From Pontibacillus salipaludis (GTDB lineage Bacteria > Bacillota > Bacilli > Bacillales > BH030062), in NCBI RefSeq assembly GCF_014642405.1, contig NZ_BMIN01000005.1:20629-84628 (forward strand): 64,000 bases of DNA. Direction: 5' to 3'. Shown here piece after piece: positions 17,729-26,468 of the stretch (the first letter of the stretch is position 1; each line of letters begins with the position of its first letter). A model generated the notes under the pieces. That model was given only the letters and a program-made list of their open reading frames with translations, was not told the DNA's origin and ran no database searches. The translations under genes and the position numbers were made by a program.

Positions 17729-20162
17729 TGAGGAAGTGGAGCTAGTTGAAATTGAGACGGAAGCATTTTCCCTCTATATTAAAGGGAAGCCGTATCATCA
17801 TCGTTATGAAAGTTTAAAGCATTATCAAAAGGTACAATCTGATGAGAATATGCATTTTTCTTACGAGGGGGAAGCTATAGAGTCTGTGCGATTGTTTGAT
17901 GTCCAAACTGAAGAATTGGTTGAATCTACAAATGTTTCGCCCCTGTTTTTTGAAAATGGGACCTATCAGCTCGTAGTTACTCCGAAAAACGGGTACGAGC
18001 TTCATTTCCATCATGAGCACCAATCTTTAAGGAAGGCTATTAGTCGTGTAGGAAAGCCACCTTTTGAATTGCTAATGGGCAATTTAACGTTCACAAATGA
18101 AGTTGGATATACTACTTTTTCTATAGGAACGAAAGAAAAGAAGGTATTAGAGGTAACCCTTGAAATCTTTCCTTCGAAATTATCCTATAAAGAAGACTAT
18201 CAAAAATTACTCGAAGAAGTGAACGAGGAAGTTTACAATCTGGCGTATCATTTTGTGAAGAAAACGTATCTAGGTGCTACAACGTCCTTAACTGTAGAGT
18301 CATCTTGGAGCGAGTTTTATCGTCTGCTAATGCAGTATTATAAGCAGTTTACGAAAGCAATTGCTCAAATAGAAAAACAGCCTCATCATCAATTGATAAA
18401 GGAGCATGCCTTAGTTAGAGGGGATCAATTAAAGAAACAAGACTCTAAAGGGCGGAAATTTCTTCGTAAACGTCCAGAGCTTTTTACTGAGACTCAATAT
18501 GGTATACCGATTGGTGAGAAGAAGGTCATGCCAACAAAGGGTCTAAACGTCCAGAAGCGATTATCCTTTGATACACTTGAGAATCAATTTGTGAAATGGA
18601 TGATGACTCGCATCATTCATAAGGTTGAATCATTAAAAGAGACGCTAAGGAAACAGGCATCGGTCTACCAGACATCAAATCATGACGATAAATTGGATGA
18701 AATAGAAGCGATGGAAGCCTATTTAAAAAAGAAAATCCGGTCTTCTTTTTGGAGGGAAATTAGTTCACTAGATCGTTCCGTTATGAGTCTAGTGCTTCAA
18801 ATGGCTCCTGGGTATCGTGAAGCTTATCAAACCTACCTCATATTATCTCGTGGACTTATTTTACATGGTGAGTTAGCAAGAATGTCTGTTAAAGATGTGG
18901 CTACGTTGTATGAATACTGGACATTTCTCAAATTAGGGCAGATTCTCGGTTCTAAATATGAAATGATTAGCCAAGATATTATTAAAGTAAATCGCGAAGG
19001 TCTTTTTGTCACGTTAAATCAGTCAGCTTCAGCAAAGCGAGTGTTCCGTCATCCTCATACTAAGGAGAGGATTACACTCTATTTCCAGAAGCACTCCGGG
19101 AAAGTGCCAACAGTAAAGCAAAAGCCCGATTCCATGTTGAGTATTGAAAAGTCGGGTAAAGATCGAACGTATGAATATGTGTTTGATGCTAAATATCGGG
19201 TCGACTTTGCGGTAGAAGATAGTTATTATCATCGCGCTTATCATACTTCTGGTCCTTTAGAAGAGGATATCAATACCATGCACCGTTACCGTGATTCTCT
19301 AGTAGAGGGAAAAGAGGGGGCGTATGAGAGGTATACGTTTGGTGCCTATGTTTTATTTCCTTGGGGCGACGAACATGAATATGAGAAGCACCAGTTTTAT
19401 AAGAGTATTCAGAAGGTCAATATAGGTGGATTTCCTTTCTTACCCAATTCGACTCTTCTGGTCGAGCGTTTCCTTGATCGGTTGATAGAAGCCTCCCCGC
19501 AACAAATCCAGCAAGAAGGAATCTTACCTAAAGGTACACTTGAGGAATGGGAATCTGACCTGGTCGAACGGGTGTGTATCATTAAAGTTACCTCTCAGGA
19601 AGAGTTTGTCCGAGTTATACAGCAGGGAAGGTTGAAGGTTGCTGCTGATTGGTTAAATCGAGATTGGCATAAATCTAGTTATGTAGGTCTGTATAAGCCC
19701 CGTAATGTGTTTGGTGATCAAGGCGGAGTAAGTCACTACGCTAAAGTTGGAAGTGTTGATGTGGAGGACTCGTCTATTACGTTCACCCTACAAACGTGGC
19801 AGTCCACAAGGCAACTCATTAAGCCTGTTGGATACGGCATTCGCACGTCTGCTATGACGGACCTTGAGAGTCTGAAGCATGCTGACGAGTTGCCCCAACT
19901 CTTTATGAAATCAAATGATGAAAGACATTTATGGAACTTGATGCGACGATTTACAAAGCAAATCATAGTATCGTTAGACCATGAGGATGTTGGGGAGGCC
20001 GAGCGAATCTCAACATTTCAGAGTCAAGATGGAAAGTTAACCTTTGAGATTGATGAGGACTCTGTCTATATCCGTTCAGCCTCTAACCAAGTAATAATTT
20101 CTAAAAAAGATTGCGTCTACTATCCAAATAAGGTGTTCCGACAAATTGTGAATATTTTATAG
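17700..20162 (+). CDS. McrC-like nuclease (DUF2357, PD-(D/E)XK)
   Basis: 820 residues, starting inside the end of mcrB, so translation is coupled. Seen: a beta-rich N-terminal DUF2357-type region (VELVEIETEAFSLYIKGKPYH...), a central helical segment, and a nuclease core around residues 490-500 with TYEYVFDAKYRVDF, where D-A-K is the DxK of PD-(D/E)XK enzymes, followed by DINTMHRYRD, a typical DUF2357/DUF524 motif. The C-terminus (about 640-810) is an extra beta-rich part. It is expected to be the endonuclease of the McrB-like motor. Complete and intact. The next 150 bases hold no gene. Confidence 0.88.
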   Translation: MDSHLSGAVNEEVELVEIETEAFSLYIKGKPYHHRYESLKHYQKVQSDENMHFSYEGEAIESVRLFDVQTEELVESTNVSPLFFENGTYQLVVTPKNGYELHFHHEHQSLRKAISRVGKPPFELLMGNLTFTNEVGYTTFSIGTKEKKVLEVTLEIFPSKLSYKEDYQKLLEEVNEEVYNLAYHFVKKTYLGATTSLTVESSWSEFYRLLMQYYKQFTKAIAQIEKQPHHQLIKEHALVRGDQLKKQDSKGRKFLRKRPELFTETQYGIPIGEKKVMPTKGLNVQKRLSFDTLENQFVKWMMTRIIHKVESLKETLRKQASVYQTSNHDDKLDEIEAMEAYLKKKIRSSFWREISSLDRSVMSLVLQMAPGYREAYQTYLILSRGLILHGELARMSVKDVATLYEYWTFLKLGQILGSKYEMISQDIIKVNREGLFVTLNQSASAKRVFRHPHTKERITLYFQKHSGKVPTVKQKPDSMLSIEKSGKDRTYEYVFDAKYRVDFAVEDSYYHRAYHTSGPLEEDINTMHRYRDSLVEGKEGAYERYTFGAYVLFPWGDEHEYEKHQFYKSIQKVNIGGFPFLPNSTLLVERFLDRLIEASPQQIQQEGILPKGTLEEWESDLVERVCIIKVTSQEEFVRVIQQGRLKVAADWLNRDWHKSSYVGLYKPRNVFGDQGGVSHYAKVGSVDVEDSSITFTLQTWQSTRQLIKPVGYGIRTSAMTDLESLKHADELPQLFMKSNDERHLWNLMRRFTKQIIVSLDHEDVGEAERISTFQSQDGKLTFEIDEDSVYIRSASNQVIISKKDCVYYPNKVFRQIVNIL

Positions 20163-20319
20163 AAGATATTGGTCATATGCGAAATAAACTTGATTTCCTC
20201 CCCTACCCCCCATTACAATATTATGTTGTAATAAATGTGTTAGATGAGGCAGGAACAGTCTGCATCACAGGCGCCTTATTACTATATCTGGGAAATATAG
20301 CGAAAAGGTGGAATTAAGA

Positions 20320-21288
20320 ATGGAAAATCAAGATTACCGTGTACTACTGTATTACCAGTACGTCACAATCGAAGATCCAGAGCAATTTTCAAAGGATCAT
20401 TTAAAATTCTGTAACGAGCTAGGCTTAAAAGGTCGTATTCTCGTAGCGGAAGAAGGGATTAATGGTACCGTTTCTGGAACGGTTGAGGCGACTCAAGCGT
20501 ATATGGATGCGATGCATGCGGATGAGCGTTTTGCGGAGATGCCATTTAAGGTAGACGCAGCAGATGATCATGCGTTTCAGAAGATGCATGTGCGCCATCG
20601 TCCGGAGCTTGTGACGCTTCGTTTAGAAGATAACCATAATCCAAATGACATTACAGGCGAGCACTTAGAGCCGAAAGACTGGATGGAACAAATGCAGCGT
20701 GAGGACACAATCGTTCTTGACGCGCGCAATGATTATGAATATGACCTCGGACACTTCCGTGGAGCGGTTCGTCCTGATGTCGAGACGTTCAAGGACCTGC
20801 CGGATTGGGTTCGAGATAACCAAGAAATGTTTGAAGGCAAGAAAGTTATGATGTACTGCACAGGCGGAATTCGCTGTGAGAAGTTCTCTGGCTGGATGAT
20901 GAAAGAAGGGTTTGAGGTAGCACAGCTGAAAGGCGGTATTGCTACTTATGGAAAAGACCCTGAGGTGAAAGGTCAGCTATGGGATGGTCAAATGTTTGTG
21001 TTTGACGATCGTCTGACTGTACCGGTTAACCAGGTTGAGCACACAATTGTCGGTGAGGATTACTTCACAGGCGAACCAGCTGAACACTTTGCGAACTGTG
21101 GGAATCCTGATTGTGACCGTCGTATGATTATGACGGAGGAGAATGAGCACAAATATATGCGCAGCTGTAGTCATGAGTGCCGTACTCATCCACGTAATCG
21201 TTATGTGGAGGAGCATGGGCTTAGTGAGGGAGATGTGCAGGCTCGTTTAAATCAAATAGAAGAAGAGGATAGTGTCGAAAAGGCTTAA
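20320..21288 (+). CDS. trhO: tRNA U34 hydroxylase TrhO (rhodanese family, YbfQ-like)
   Basis: 322 residues from ATG 20320, with AAAAGGTGG upstream; GTG 20308 is too close to that site. Acts in oxygen-dependent hydroxylation of wobble uridine in tRNA. Seen: UPF0176 N-terminal domain ([34 protein letters not shown]), rhodanese domain with active-site loop [10 protein letters not shown] (about 179-188), and C-terminal cysteines CGNPDC and CSHEC. Housekeeping gene found widely in Bacillaceae; it marks the right edge of the defence island. GC-richer codon use than the genes to its left. Confidence 0.93.
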   Translation: MENQDYRVLLYYQYVTIEDPEQFSKDHLKFCNELGLKGRILVAEEGINGTVSGTVEATQAYMDAMHADERFAEMPFKVDAADDHAFQKMHVRHRPELVTLRLEDNHNPNDITGEHLEPKDWMEQMQREDTIVLDARNDYEYDLGHFRGAVRPDVETFKDLPDWVRDNQEMFEGKKVMMYCTGGIRCEKFSGWMMKEGFEVAQLKGGIATYGKDPEVKGQLWDGQMFVFDDRLTVPVNQVEHTIVGEDYFTGEPAEHFANCGNPDCDRRMIMTEENEHKYMRSCSHECRTHPRNRYVEEHGLSEGDVQARLNQIEEEDSVEKA

Positions 21289-21330
21289 ATAAATATGAGG
21301 CTGGGACACACCTCTCTTAAAATGAATAGT

Positions 21331-21376
21331 ACGCAGGAAATCTGATTGGAAAATCATGATTCCCTGCGTTTTTTAA
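21331..21376 (+). terminator. Terminator after trhO, beside GAGGCTGGGACA repeat
   Basis: Imperfect stem ACGCAGG(A)AATC / GATTCCCTGCGT followed by TTTTTT. Immediately upstream (21297-21310) is GAGGCTGGGACAC, a phrase that recurs in intergenic elements of many Firmicutes. Confidence 0.75.
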
Positions 21377-21440
21377 TGACTTGAACTGATAACCAGCTAT
21401 TTTAAACTTGTGTCTAAGCCTCTTTACTTGATATAAGAAA

Positions 21441-21472
21441 GCGGGACAAGGAACCTGTCCCAATGGTCCGCG
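21441..21472. repeat. Dispersed palindromic repeat, copy 1
   Basis: GCGGGACAAGGAACCTGTCCC followed by AATGGTCCGC: bulged core palindrome plus an outer GCGG..AC/GT..CCGC pair. First copy reading from the left; none seen in 1-21440. Confidence 0.85.
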
Positions 21473-21473
21473 T

Positions 21474-21767
21474 TTAATAATTTTGCTTGGTCTTGTTGAT
21501 ATAAAGAAACACACTCCCCAAAACACTTAATAAGAGTGTAAAATACAATAATATATCAGGTATATATTTGGTTGAAACAATTTCAAGCAAATGGAGTACA
21601 ACTAATAAAACAATACCTACATACAACGTATTAAATAGCATATTATTTGTTTTGTACTTAATTTCCTTACCTCTTTCATCTTTTGCTTCATCACTCGATT
21701 GGAACTTCAATAAATACATCTGACTAAGAAATATTAAAGCAATGAATAGAAACTTTAACATTAGCAT
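21474..21767 (-). CDS. Small membrane protein paired with XRE regulator
   Basis: 97 residues from the ATG at 21767, which has a perfect AAGGAGG nine bases upstream and lies one base after the regulator stop; the longer frame from 21791 overlaps the regulator. Seen: three hydrophobic segments (FLFIALIFLSQMYLL; TLYVGIVLLVVLHLLEIV; LLYFTLLLSVLGSVFLYI), with a charged loop SSDEAKDERGKEIKYK between the first and second. Such membrane proteins often follow short Cro/CI-type regulators in Bacillaceae; function unknown. Confidence 0.75.
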   Translation of the reverse strand: MLMLKFLFIALIFLSQMYLLKFQSSDEAKDERGKEIKYKTNNMLFNTLYVGIVLLVVLHLLEIVSTKYIPDILLYFTLLLSVLGSVFLYINKTKQNY

Positions 21768-21768
21768 T

Positions 21769-21972
21769 CTACACGTCCTCCTTATAATCAAAAACTTCAG
21801 TTAATGGCTTCTCAAAAGCATTTGCTATTTTGAAAGCAAGAATAAGTGAAGGGTTATATTTTTGTTTTTCGAGAGTTGCAATGGTTTGACGACTAACCCC
21901 AACCCTCTTTGCAAGTTGTTCTTGTGTCCATCCTTTCTCTGCTCGGTAAACTACTAACTTATTTTGTAACAT
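21769..21972 (-). CDS. XRE-family transcriptional regulator (67 residues)
   Basis: A bare helix-turn-helix protein: [33 protein letters not shown] covers the DNA-binding helices, then [24 protein letters not shown], the usual end of this short YozG/YvaO-like class. Two-gene operon with the membrane protein downstream. Its own promoter overlaps two abutting 21-bp repeats (separate entry), suggesting autoregulation. Confidence 0.9.
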   Translation of the reverse strand: MLQNKLVVYRAEKGWTQEQLAKRVGVSRQTIATLEKQKYNPSLILAFKIANAFEKPLTEVFDYKEDV

Positions 21973-21991
21973 TTACCCACCTCTGTTTAAT

Positions 21992-22033
21992 ATTGTAAAA
22001 TATTTCTTGCAAATTGTAAATTATTTCTTACAA
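21992..22033 (-). promoter_or_regulatory. Promoter and tandem operator of the XRE regulator
   Basis: Two adjacent 21-bp direct repeats (21992-22012 and 22013-22033), each an inverted repeat TTGTAA-N8-TTRCAA. On the minus strand they contain -35 TTTACA (22015-22020), a 17-base spacer and -10 TACAAT (21992-21997), so a bound regulator would occlude RNA polymerase. Confidence 0.7.
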
Positions 22034-22176
22034 AGGTATATGGTATGAAGCAAAAAAATTTTCGGAAGACTAGACAGGTCCCTTGTATGAACCAGGTCCT
22101 GTGGTGCTACCTCAAGACTAGTTAAAAATATGATGTATAATGGTGACTAGGAATATTTATGCTTAGGGGGGATTTC

Positions 22177-23397
22177 ATGAACATAGAGCGTATCATTAAA
22201 GAACTGTCCCAGAAACGACCTCTATTTCATAACGAAGCAGATTTCCAGCATGCATTAGCCTGGGAAATTAAAGAGAGCTATCCTGATGCTAAAATTCGTT
22301 TAGAAATGAAGGTACACGGAGTGGGTACGAAAGTGTACTTAGATATATTGGCTGTTATCGATGGGTATAAGTACGCGATTGAACTAAAGTACAAAACAAA
22401 ACAGTTTGACCACATGCTAGAAGAGGAAGAATTCTCTCTCATTACGCAAGGAGCACAAGATATAGGAAGGTATGACGTGTTAAAAGATCTAGTGCGGTTG
22501 GAGAAAATGGTTGCGGAAGGTGTGGTAGATGAAGGATTTCTTATCTTTCTTACCAATGACTCATCCTATTATTCTATTAATGAGAATGTAGAAGCTATTG
22601 ATCGTAAGTTTAGAATTCATGAAGGAAAAGAGATACATGGAACATTGAGCTGGGGTGAACAAACTGGCAAAGGGACGATGAAGGGAAGAGAAGATGCCCT
22701 TTCACTAAAAGGGAATTATACGATGAACTGGCATTCCTATAGTCAATTCCCTAAGCGTAGTGGAGATTTTCAATATATGATTCAGAAGGTATCCAAAGAT
22801 GAGAAAGAGTGGTTCAACTCGTTCACCCATTTGGAACAGGTACCCACCTCTCAGCAGGATCTTGCGAGTAAATTGGCTGCGCACTTAGAATCGATCGGAT
22901 ACTCTGTAGAAATGAATAAGCAGGTAGAAAATGAAAAGGTGGATCTGTGGGCGGAAAAAGGTCTAGACATCTTAGCAATTGAAGTCCGATATAAAACAGT
23001 GAAGCTTAACACCCTTCATAATGATATACATATTGATTTAAAACACCAGGGAGCGCAGGACCAAGGGAGGTACGATTACCTACGTGATCTCAGTAAGTTA
23101 GAGAATATAACGACAGCTAGACGTGGTGTGCGTGCCTATGCGCTATTAATCACCAACGATAAATTATATTGGGAGAAACCAGTGAATACGGATACGGTAG
23201 ATTCTGATTTTCGCATTCATGAAGGGAGAACGCTAACAGGAAATCTTGCTTGGAAGGTGGAAGCTTCTCAGGGAACAATGGTAGCTCGTGAAGGAGTACT
23301 GTCATTGGTAGAGAAATATCAGCTAGAGTGGGTTCCGTTTTTGACTCTTTATGACGAAAAGAATAGTGAGTTTAGGGCGTTGCTTGTAAAGGTGTGA
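22177..23397 (+). CDS. Protein with two tandem PD-(D/E)XK-like nuclease modules
   Basis: 406 residues from ATG 22177 (AGGGGGG upstream). Not a family I can name. It is an internal duplication: copy 1 about 1-200 and copy 2 about 225-406 share QGAQDxGRYDxLxDLxxLE, DxxFRIHEG and GTMxxRE followed by LSL. Each copy has a PD-(D/E)XK-like strand pair: LDILAVIDGYKYAIELKYKT in copy 1 (D, ELK) and VDLWAEKGLDILAIEVRYKT in copy 2 (D, EVR). Copy 2 has R where K is expected, so it may be inactive. It stands alone downstream of the XRE pair, with no obvious partner gene. A DNA- or RNA-processing or defence role is inference only. Confidence 0.75.
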   Translation: MNIERIIKELSQKRPLFHNEADFQHALAWEIKESYPDAKIRLEMKVHGVGTKVYLDILAVIDGYKYAIELKYKTKQFDHMLEEEEFSLITQGAQDIGRYDVLKDLVRLEKMVAEGVVDEGFLIFLTNDSSYYSINENVEAIDRKFRIHEGKEIHGTLSWGEQTGKGTMKGREDALSLKGNYTMNWHSYSQFPKRSGDFQYMIQKVSKDEKEWFNSFTHLEQVPTSQQDLASKLAAHLESIGYSVEMNKQVENEKVDLWAEKGLDILAIEVRYKTVKLNTLHNDIHIDLKHQGAQDQGRYDYLRDLSKLENITTARRGVRAYALLITNDKLYWEKPVNTDTVDSDFRIHEGRTLTGNLAWKVEASQGTMVAREGVLSLVEKYQLEWVPFLTLYDEKNSEFRALLVKV

Positions 23398-23548
23398 TTC
23401 ATTAGGGAAAGTTTGGAGAAGCTCTATAGAAGCGTAGGGATGGTTTTATTTTTTTTGATTAATAGATCAGGGTTGTCTAAGGGAAATTAATTCGGCAAAA
23501 CACCCCAACTCTTCACGAAAGAGGCTAGAAGGAGATATAAGAATTAAA

Positions 23549-23580
23549 GGCTGCAACTAACCAAAGTTGTAGCCTGTTTT
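23549..23580. terminator. Hairpin GGCTGCAACT/AGTTGTAGCC
   Basis: Ten-base stem with six-base loop (23549-23558 with 23565-23574) followed on the plus strand by a short T-run; it lies directly after the stop of the minus-strand membrane protein, so it could act both ways. Confidence 0.65.
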
Positions 23581-23992
23581 AGTTTTCCATACGGTAAATC
23601 AAATGTTCTAAAACGGAATAAACTAAACCACACAAAAAGAAAATAGTATAAAACGTCCCAATATTAAGGTCATATTCATGTATGAAATCCCCATACCCAT
23701 ATAAATGATTGAAAAACCAATGTGCCATGCTTAAGGATAAGGCTAGGAACAAAACGATTTTTATAATAAACGAATGAAGGTATCGATTAACAAGGAACCC
23801 TACTAAGCAGAATAGAAAGTATGCGATGAACCAATAGAAAGCGAAGAAGAGGATCAAGCCAAGGTCGTCCGTTAATCCAACGTATTCTGATGTCGTAATT
23901 TTTGTGCCTTCTAGTGTTTCTACTACCATAGTGCCTAGTGAAAAGATGAGTATAAAAGAAATAAGAGTTAAACCAAGATATTTTTCGTTCAA
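23579..23992 (-). CDS. Integral membrane protein, unknown
   Basis: 137 residues, TTG start with AGGTGGG upstream. Four likely membrane segments: LTLISFILIFSLGTMVV, LGLILFFAFYWFIAYFLFCLVGFLV, FIIKIVLFLALSLSMAHWFF, and IGTFYTIFFLCGLVYSVL. No catalytic motif and no operon partner. I do not recognise the family. Confidence 0.65.
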   Translation of the reverse strand: MNEKYLGLTLISFILIFSLGTMVVETLEGTKITTSEYVGLTDDLGLILFFAFYWFIAYFLFCLVGFLVNRYLHSFIIKIVLFLALSLSMAHWFFNHLYGYGDFIHEYDLNIGTFYTIFFLCGLVYSVLEHLIYRMEN

Positions 23993-24283
23993 CTAGAACC
24001 CACCTTTCTGTATAGGGTGAGGGATCCAGGTGCTGAATGGGGTAGATCGTAATTGTAGGTTGTCTTTGAAACTATTGAATTTGGAATACGAGACGATCGA
24101 CATGTTGGAAGCTCCAATCTTTTTCTAAATATTAGTTCATTTTACCTTATTTTCATAAAACTTCAAATGTGATCTTCTAGTGATGACAGGGTAGATTATT
24201 TGCAGCTGGATAACAGGTGCTCATATCGGTGTTATAATGAAACTGCGAGATAATGAAGTTAATACATAAAAGGGGCGAATGAA

Positions 24284-24970
24284 ATGTATTCAATCGAAAC
24301 ACTACAAGAACGAATGGAAGACAATCAGAACGAAGAAAAAGCCCAAAAGATGGCCCAATATATGCGTAACCAATTTTCATTCTACGGAATTCAGGCTGAG
24401 CCATTGAAAAGGATTGTGAAGGAGCATATCAAACAAGAAGGAATCCCTTCACCAGATGAGATCCATGCTGTGGTAAAGGCACTTTGGTCAAAAGAAGAAC
24501 GGGAATACCAAATGGTAGCCTTGAGACTAGTGGATGAATACATAAAGAAATACGGCATCAGAGAACAGGACGCGGCGCTCATTGAGTACATGACTGTCCA
24601 TAAATCCTGGTGGGACACGGTGGACCACATAGCCGGCAAGCATGCTTCCCGATTGTTTGCGGAGTATCCACACCTTTTGCAAACCGTTGGGAAAGAGTGG
24701 AGAGGGTCGACAAATATATGGTTGCGTCGGGTGATGATCTTATTCCAGCTGAAATACAAGGAAAAGACAGACCTTCAATTACTAGAGGATATCATTAGAG
24801 AAAATACGGGCTCTGATGAGTTTTTTATCAATAAGGCGATTGGCTGGATTTTAAGAGAATATTCGAAAACAGATGCTGAATGGGTACAGGATTTTATGGA
24901 TAGGAACGATGCGTTATCAAAATTAAGTAGACGTGAAGGGTTGAAATATATTAAGAAGCACGTTAATTAG
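24284..24970 (+). CDS. AlkD-like DNA alkylation repair glycosylase
   Basis: 228 residues, all-helical HEAT-like protein. Seen: VHKSWWDTVDHIAGKHAS (about 105-122), the AlkD-type segment carrying the tryptophan and aspartates that contact the lesion-bearing backbone, then LRRVMILFQLKYKEKTD and FFINKAIGWILREYSKTD, typical of the family. It would excise N3- and N7-alkylated purines without base flipping. ATG with AAAAGGGGC upstream. Single gene, complete; followed by a dispersed repeat at 25021. Confidence 0.92.
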   Translation: MYSIETLQERMEDNQNEEKAQKMAQYMRNQFSFYGIQAEPLKRIVKEHIKQEGIPSPDEIHAVVKALWSKEEREYQMVALRLVDEYIKKYGIREQDAALIEYMTVHKSWWDTVDHIAGKHASRLFAEYPHLLQTVGKEWRGSTNIWLRRVMILFQLKYKEKTDLQLLEDIIRENTGSDEFFINKAIGWILREYSKTDAEWVQDFMDRNDALSKLSRREGLKYIKKHVN

Positions 24971-25020
24971 GTATAGATACCTTTATCGCTTTAACGAGAT
25001 TTTGTAGTGGTGGAACGGCA

Positions 25021-25045
25021 GGACAAGGAACCTGTCCCTATGTCC
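25021..25045. repeat. Dispersed palindromic repeat, copy 2
   Basis: GGACAAGGAACCTGTCCC plus TATGTCC, between the AlkD-like gene and the small gene at 25053; it ends about eight bases before that gene's start. Confidence 0.8.
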
Positions 25046-25052
25046 ATGGGAG

Positions 25053-25217
25053 GTGAATGCAATAGGTATTCTTATTGAAATCCTGTTAAATCTGGGCGCA
25101 AGTATCCTTTCCTTCATTTTCCCAAATAAGGAAGAAAGAGAAGAAAAAAAGCTAAAGAAAGCGTACGATAAACGGTTGAGAGAGGAACAAGAAGAGCAGA
25201 GACGAAAAGGCAAGTAA
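25053..25217 (+). CDS. Small membrane-anchored protein with charged tail
   Basis: 54 codons from GTG 25053; GGGAGG directly abuts this codon, so initiation may be a few codons later. Sequence pattern: hydrophobic AIGILIEILLNLGASILSFIF, then a purely charged tail (KEEREEKKLKKAYDKRLREE...). Looks like a single-span membrane microprotein. Unknown family; real coding is supported by the clean hydrophobic/charged split. Confidence 0.45.
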   Translation: MNAIGILIEILLNLGASILSFIFPNKEEREEKKLKKAYDKRLREEQEEQRRKGK

Positions 25218-25425
25218 TGCAACAACCTCAAGCCATCCAATTGTTTGTTCTTTTACACTACTTTGTGATCAGGCTATCTTCAATTAAAAATAAGCAGAAG
25301 AGTTGCAGAAGGCATAGGAGTTTCTAAAGGTCCCTGTTTTATAGGAGCCAAATGGAATAAAAGCCCGATAAAGAAGGCGGGGAGATCTTTCTTCATTCAT
25401 ATAACGAATAAAGGAGTATGAAATT

Positions 25426-25647
25426 ATGAAAAATTCTCAATGGTACCCAAGCATTTTTGCAGGGTTGTTCTTTATTGGATTAACGATCGCGGAGTTGCTC
25501 ATACAGTCGCTCGTACAGGTCAACCTCTATTCCACGTATGCCATACTCGGATCACTAGCTACCGCTTCAGTGATTATTTTCATTAACACTGCTGTGGTTA
25601 TAGATAGGAAAATAAAAAAGAAAAACAATAACACAAATACCGAATAG
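25426..25647 (+). CDS. Small two-span membrane protein
   Basis: 73 residues, ATG with AAAGGAG eight bases upstream. Two hydrophobic segments (FAGLFFIGLTIAELLI and STYAILGSLATASVIIFINTAVVI) and a basic, Asn-rich tail DRKIKKKNNN. Family not recognised. Confidence 0.6.
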   Translation: MKNSQWYPSIFAGLFFIGLTIAELLIQSLVQVNLYSTYAILGSLATASVIIFINTAVVIDRKIKKKNNNTNTE

Positions 25648-25799
25648 TCATACAGTCATCCTACTCACGAATTTCTTGCGAACGATTTACTTTTGTTTGT
25701 TACATTAACGGGTGCAATTGTTCAATAATGGACGGATCGCTGTTTACTAACGGAGCATGATGGTTTAATAAGAATTTAGTGGAAAGGGAGATATTATCC

Positions 25800-26006
25800 A
25801 TGGAAACTATTATTACTATTATTTTCTTAATTTCAGCAGTGCTAATAGTTGTTGTTGCAAAGTATAAAGACATCAAAAACAAGAAAGAAAACCCACCCCA
25901 GCAATGGGAAGGCAAAACACAGAGGGAGATGGAGCAAGAAAGAGAACGGGGAGAAAAACTAACTGAATTTCAAAAAGGAAACGGTAGAGGTGGAGGACCT
26001 TTTTAA
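25800..26006 (+). CDS. Small single-span membrane protein with charged tail
   Basis: 68 residues from ATG 25800 (AAGGGAG nine bases upstream; the longer frame at 25779 is not preferred). N-terminal TM IITIIFLISAVLIVVVAKY, then a hydrophilic tail ending GNGRGGGPF. Unknown function; part of a run of small membrane-protein genes. Confidence 0.55.
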   Translation: METIITIIFLISAVLIVVVAKYKDIKNKKENPPQQWEGKTQREMEQERERGEKLTEFQKGNGRGGGPF

Positions 26007-26056
26007 TTACTAATTTAATGGGGGCATATTTTAGAACGAAGTAAGGTGATGTGTAC

Positions 26057-26218
26057 ATGAGTAAAGCGAATATGGAAGAGGTCATTGGAAAGTTAGAAAA
26101 GGTGCTCTCAGGTGATTTAACTCGTGAAGAAATATCAGAGTGGGCTGAATTGAAAAAGCAAAGGGGTTCCTATGAATCTAAAGGGCACGATTGCTGAACA
26201 ACAGCAGTCGCTTCTTTA
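26057..26218 (+). CDS. Small acidic protein, possible remnant of an immunity-type protein
   Basis: 53 codons from ATG 26057 with AAGGTGAT upstream. The start (EEVIGKLEKVLSGDLTREEISEWAE) has the helical LxGxxTREExSEWA pattern that begins many small toxin-immunity proteins, but the frame ends early with an unrelated tail, so it may be a truncated relic. Function not assigned. Confidence 0.35.
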
Positions 26219-26244
26219 ATTTGCTGCGCAAAGAGGTGATTGAT

Positions 26245-26340
26245 TTGGAGAAATATAAAGTCTTTTTATTATTTGTTATAGCCCTTACTTTACTGTACAT
26301 CGCTTTTATGGTTACTGACTTAGTAATGTATTCTAAATAA
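26245..26340 (+). CDS. 31-residue single-span membrane microprotein
   Basis: TTG start with AAAGAGGTGAT upstream. MEKYKVF then hydrophobic LLFVIALTLLYIAFMV and TDLVMYSK. Very short, but the ribosome site and amphipathic ends support translation. Confidence 0.4.
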   Translation: MEKYKVFLLFVIALTLLYIAFMVTDLVMYSK

Positions 26341-26468
26341 AACAAACGTGTGCTTTAGTTGAAGAAGCATAGCTCTGCATTAAATGGTTTGTTGTCATAC
26401 AGTGGATGATCTGAACGTAGGTTATCGATGGGAGAGTGCAGATCTTATAAAACGTTCTCGTTCTATTT

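Noticed and set aside
20320..21288. Rhodanese-like protein considered as a sulfur donor of the PT system
   Set aside because: It has the full TrhO architecture (UPF0176 domain, CTGGIRC loop, C-terminal cysteines), lies beyond the McrBC pair and has different base composition; it is a conserved tRNA-modification gene.
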